64,000 nucleotides of DNA, taken from assembly GCA_024529925.1 (NCBI GenBank), contig JAFEUB010001124.1:124001-188000 (forward strand), given 5' to 3'. The stretch's first letter is position 1; the number at the start of each line of letters is the position of its first letter. Below the pieces are notes generated by a model. The model was not told where the DNA came from. It worked only from the letters and a program-made list of their open reading frames with translations, and did no database searches. Source of the stretch: Ophthalmolycus amberensis. Lineage: Eukaryota > Chordata > Actinopteri > Perciformes > Zoarcidae. This document shows positions 60,301-64,000 of this stretch, piece by piece. Made by a program: the position numbers and the translations under genes.

Positions 60301-61201
60301 CATGCTTGAAAACTTTCTGCATGTTGCTGCTCTTTATACTTTTTTCGACCCTGCCCCTCAAACAGCCTGAGTCCACCGCTACTGTTATTATTTCTACACC
60401 TCTCTGTGGCTCTGAAGTTGCATTGAGACATTATGAATGGGGCATGACGTGAATACATATACACACACACACACACTGTACAGACAGAAAATGTATGCAC
60501 TCATATTCTCAAAGCCCTCATGCACACACGCTCACACATTCACACACATATACTGACGCATTAATGTCTGAAATGAGGGTGTATAGAAAGCCACCGTCAC
60601 AAAGACAATGAAAGACATAAGAACAAGAACACTGAAACAAACGGTGAAGGTAAAAATCCACCAAATGGATCATTTTGTGCTTTATAATTCGGTGTGTTGT
60701 TTTGCATCGGATCAACAACCACTAAAGTAGAAACTTCTCAGTACAGAATCACCCTTTCATAACATTCCCTCTCCTATAACTATATACCACATTATCAGTC
60801 TCTAGGTTGCACATACTTTTGGCGCCTTTCACTGAATACATTTTGAGTACATTAATCTCAAATCTCTTCATTAGGTGTAAATTTGACTGACAGAATATGA
60901 GCGACTTCCACAATACAGTAAGGTTTAAAGCACAATTTTGTGAGTATCGTTTTGTTACGTCAACACTTTAATGAAGACATCGTCACAATTTGGTTCACCT
61001 TTAAAAAAAAAAAACGTTTTCAATTTACACCTTATTACCATCAATAATATTAGTATGAATATCATATTATACTAATACTTGGTGGAGTAATTATTGGCGT
61101 TATATGATCATTTTCAACATTATTATTATTGCATGTTTTATCCTTTGCTCTTATTACTGCTTTACTTGGTCTCTGTTATCAGCCATCTTCCATTGAGACA
61201 A

Positions 61202-61202
<1 letters not shown>

Positions 61203-61248
<46 letters not shown>
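61203..61248. repeat. (TG)n microsatellite
   Basis: About 45 bases of TG repeat ending in TCTG units, just downstream of the doc2 stop codon on the minus strand. Confidence 0.95.
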
Positions 61249-61283
61249 TGTCTGTGTTTGAATGCATGAATGTCTTGTGTAAT

Positions 61284-61423
61284 CTAGTCAGGTTTGTCAC
61301 TGCTCGGGGCTCCTTGCTGTGTGAGCGTATGCCAGTACTCCACTTTCTTCCCTTTGTTTTTGAGACAGTCGAACCAGTGTCTGAGTCTCTGTCCGCTTGC
61401 ATTGATGCCTAGCTCCACTCCAC
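61284..61423 (-). CDS. Last coding exon of a Doc2-family gene
   Basis: A 140-base minus-strand exon follows a good acceptor (GTTTGTAG before 61423) and ends at TAG 61284-61286. It reads GVELGINASGQRLRHWFDCL, then KNKGKKVEYWHTLTQQ, then a short polar tail. The pattern G(E/Q)RL(K/R)HW..CLKNK.KK.E.WHTL is the end of the second C2 domain of Doc2 and rabphilin proteins, which bind calcium and phospholipid and drive vesicle fusion. The arginine in RLRHW and the WHTL block favour Doc2. Human DOC2G is a pseudogene close to AIP and CDK2AP2, so doc2g is the likely identity by synteny, but one exon cannot separate the paralogues. Upstream exons should lie to the right and were not recognised within the window. 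Confidence 0.8.
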
Positions 61424-64000
61424 CTACAAACAGATGGGCAGAAACAGAGAAGAAGAATTAGGAGGTGATGGGGAATTATTGGAGGGTAATGAAAGGAGAC
61501 AGAAAGGAATAAAGGATAGGAATTAAAGAAAGAAAGGCTAATGTAGTACATTATCTAATTGCCAATACTAATGCATCAATGCACGTGTAGCATTTTACTG
61601 TTGCAGCCAGACAGCTAAACAATGAGCTAAACTCAAAAGCTCTGCAAAGCCAAGGGGAGCTGCAGATTCAGGTGATAATTCTCTGTGGGTTCACCGCAGA
61701 TCTCTTTCTCACGTCGTCGTTTGATACATCGTTATCAGAGATGCTTTAAAGACACCATATGAGAAGTTTCATAAGACATCAGTCTTTGGTGGGACTTCAA
61801 ACAACTCATAGACATCTAAGACATGACAAGGGGACCCAACTAGACACTACTTGTTTGTAAGATTTCACATGCCAAAAAAGTCGAGAACCACTTCCTTTCA
61901 TTTTTAACAATGCAAGTTTATCATTCGATTTCAAGTAAAATCTCATCCTGAAAAGTATATGGCTGTGGTTGAGTAGAAATACAAACTTGCATGAAATATA
62001 AATTGTAAAATAAAGTACAAAGTACCTCAAAACTGAAGTGCGGTACTTGAGTAGGCATACAGTACATGTTGTTACTTTGCACCACTAGTGGCATCAGAAA
62101 ATGGGACAGACTGACAGACATTTCTTTCTAAAATCTATTCAATAATGTAATTGACCTTCGGCAATAATGTACATCAACATTCATGCCAATAAAGATCATT
62201 AATATTTGACAGGCAGACAGACATGGGAGCAAAGAAGGAAGTAAACAGACATTCGAGACAAATTCCTCCAGGCAGAGAAAAAGAGAAAAAAGATGGGGAA
62301 TTACAAGACAGAGAGATTTAGATAACAAAAGATTTATTGAAAAAGGATGTGGGGAATATGGAAAGCAGGAAATGACTCAGGTGAACATGAGCGGAGGTGA
62401 CGGTGGCGTTGGTGGAGAGGCGGACTGTAAAACAGAGAGATGCAGGCAGTTGTCCCACAGAGGTTATTGCGAATCCATTCCCGTGGCTGTGATTGCACAG
62501 TTAATGGAGCGTGAAGTTTTAAACACGGTATTTTGGCAATGCTTCTATTCTATCAGTGCGATGGAAAATTACAGCAGCGAGGAAAATAAGGGCTCGTTTG
62601 ATGATCAGCGACTCATCTGAGCTCGGCATTGAACGCTGCCTGAGATGCTGCTTCTGCGACGAGAGGAGCAGGCCTTTGAGTGGCTCCTATCCTGCATCCT
62701 CCTTCCCTTTCCTCTCACGCACAGACACATATGACTCTGAGAGCAGGTCAAAACCTATTGACAGAGTTTCGATAGGAGAATCATGCACAACACTTGGTCA
62801 AATCCGCCCCCACAACACTCCCACCACCTCCGAACAGAGATCGATGTAGTGTTCTCTGAGCCTGCAGGTTGCTAGTGAAAAATGGTCAGCCATCCTGACA
62901 CACGTTTGGGGACAGAAGAGGAATGAGGAACCAGAGCCGGAGGAGGTGATACAGACGAGAACGAGGCTGACACTCCGGGTGGCGAGCAGGTGTGCAGCGG
63001 CACTTGCACAGGTTCGACCCTGTTCTCTGTGTGCATATTTTTACCCTTCACAATAGTTCTCTCTGCTCCACAGCTGCCTGAATCAACCCAAACAGAAGTT
63101 ACACAAGAACATGCGGTGAACTAAATATATAGCAGAACTGTAGACCTGAAAGCAATGTTTCAAACTAAGTGCTTGTCGGATCATCACTCAATTTGAGTAA
63201 CTTTCCAAAAACCGACAGTCCAACAAGCATTCCCACTTGAGGGATAAGACAACAACACGGCTCACTCAAAATCAGAGTTTTTGGCTTGATTCATGGTCAA
63301 GATGAAATTTCCCATCTCTCCTTGTGCATCGATCTTTCCCACAAGTCATCCACTTGATTCATTGTGTTTTCCTGTGTACTTTTGCCCTCACATTTATTCT
63401 CACTGTTCAGTTTTAACCTCCTTGTATCTCTGAAATCTCACCTTTTACCATGCCATCCTCTATATCTTCGGCTAAGCCTTTTAGCCCGCTTGTTATTGCT
63501 CTCACTCTATTACAAGTGACCTGGGATTATGTTTGCTCGGCCTCTTTATCAACTTGTTTTCACCATTCTTCTTTGTCTCAGTGTCATTTTTCTCCCAGTC
63601 CCCAATTAACACAACTGGCAGGCTGATGTAGCTAAACCTGTAATGATAATGGTCAGGGGAATGGCCGTTATCTGGAGCTGTGCGTTAGACTCGTGGCCTT
63701 TTCTCCCAGCAGGGCTAATGGCTCACTGGGCTTATCTAAACACTAGGTGTCTCCCACACAACACACCCACAGCCTCACACTCATGTACACACACATTGGA
63801 CAGAGTAAAATGCTTTGATCTGAAGGCCTTCAGGCTCACAGGGTGGTAATCCATTGTCACTGTGCCTCACCACTAGTTCCCCATCACTCCCTAAGCTCCC
63901 ATGTGCTCCATTACCATGATATACATTAGGCCATGCCAAAGCTGTTCAGCAGTCTGACGAAGAAGCAGCAGCGATCTGATGTGCCAAGTCCATGAAGGAT
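61424..64000. other. Probable intron or upstream part of the Doc2 gene
   Basis: No further exon is recognised on either strand. 63620-63830 is non-repetitive with a mixed, balanced composition unlike the AT-rich remainder and might be a conserved non-coding element. The plus-strand frames 62372-62620 and 62556-62849 lack known motifs. Confidence 0.4.

Larger units (their letters stand above)
57561..61283 (-). other. Long non-coding stretch, perhaps the doc2 3' UTR in part
   Basis: No coding exon is recognised. A minus-strand AATAAA (reverse complement at about 57661-57668, 'caatttattt') could end a long 3' untranslated region of the Doc2 gene, which is inference. An A run of about 20 bases is at 60120-60139. 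At 60185-60300 a degenerate unit of about 45 bases with 'agtgccctt' and 'acatgttg' repeats two to three times. Open frames here (58894-59172, 59947-60189) show no motif. Confidence 0.4.

Noticed and set aside
1..64000. tRNA, rRNA or other structured RNA genes
   Set aside because: None could be recognised by eye; small ones could be missed without a covariance-model scan (tRNAscan-SE, Infernal).

Overview
The window is nuclear DNA of a ray-finned fish, most likely a spiny-rayed (percomorph) teleost. Genes are split by short introns with GT/AG borders, the protein matches are to vertebrate families, CA/TG and AT microsatellites are common, and several interspersed repeats are of kinds I know from percomorph genomes. 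No bacterial, phage or organelle sequence was seen.

Layout. 1-5324: gene-poor DNA, then the 3' half of a GPR83-like receptor (+). 5325-17185: no host gene; hAT-type non-autonomous elements, LINE tails, a tyrosine-recombinase retrotransposon relic (about 10.4-11.8 kb) and a palindromic MITE. 17186-35910: a deep stack of nested transposons. A fold-back element with a perfect 8-bp target duplication holds a minus-strand Ty3/Gypsy element with a 4-bp duplication. The right-hand LTR of that element holds a hAT element with another perfect 8-bp duplication. Inside the hAT lie a second Gypsy, a second hAT, LINE pieces, an intact 535-codon coiled-coil ORF (29450-31057) and a lone exon like zc2hc1a (32951-33093). 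35911-39285: repeats and a small MITE.

39286-57409 is the host gene cluster: cdk2ap2 (+), aip (-), tmem134 (-) and serping1 (+, C1 inhibitor with two N-terminal Ig domains). A last coding exon of a Doc2-family gene (-) sits at 61284-61423, with the rest of that gene presumably beyond the right edge. CDK2AP2, AIP, TMEM134 and the DOC2G pseudogene lie close together on human 11q13, and SERPING1 and GPR83 are elsewhere on human chromosome 11. The window therefore looks like an ancient linkage block invaded by transposons between gpr83 and cdk2ap2.

The host genes are not an operon and share no single pathway: cell-cycle control (cdk2ap2), the Hsp90/AhR co-chaperone (aip), a small membrane protein (tmem134), a plasma protease inhibitor (serping1) and a vesicle-fusion C2 protein (doc2). 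Most worth checking are the coiled-coil ORF and captured exon inside the stack, the stack's broken history (three right ends for one hAT left end), and a reading-frame conflict in tmem134 exon 2. Exon borders were inferred by eye from splice consensus, phase and recalled family alignments; no search was run.
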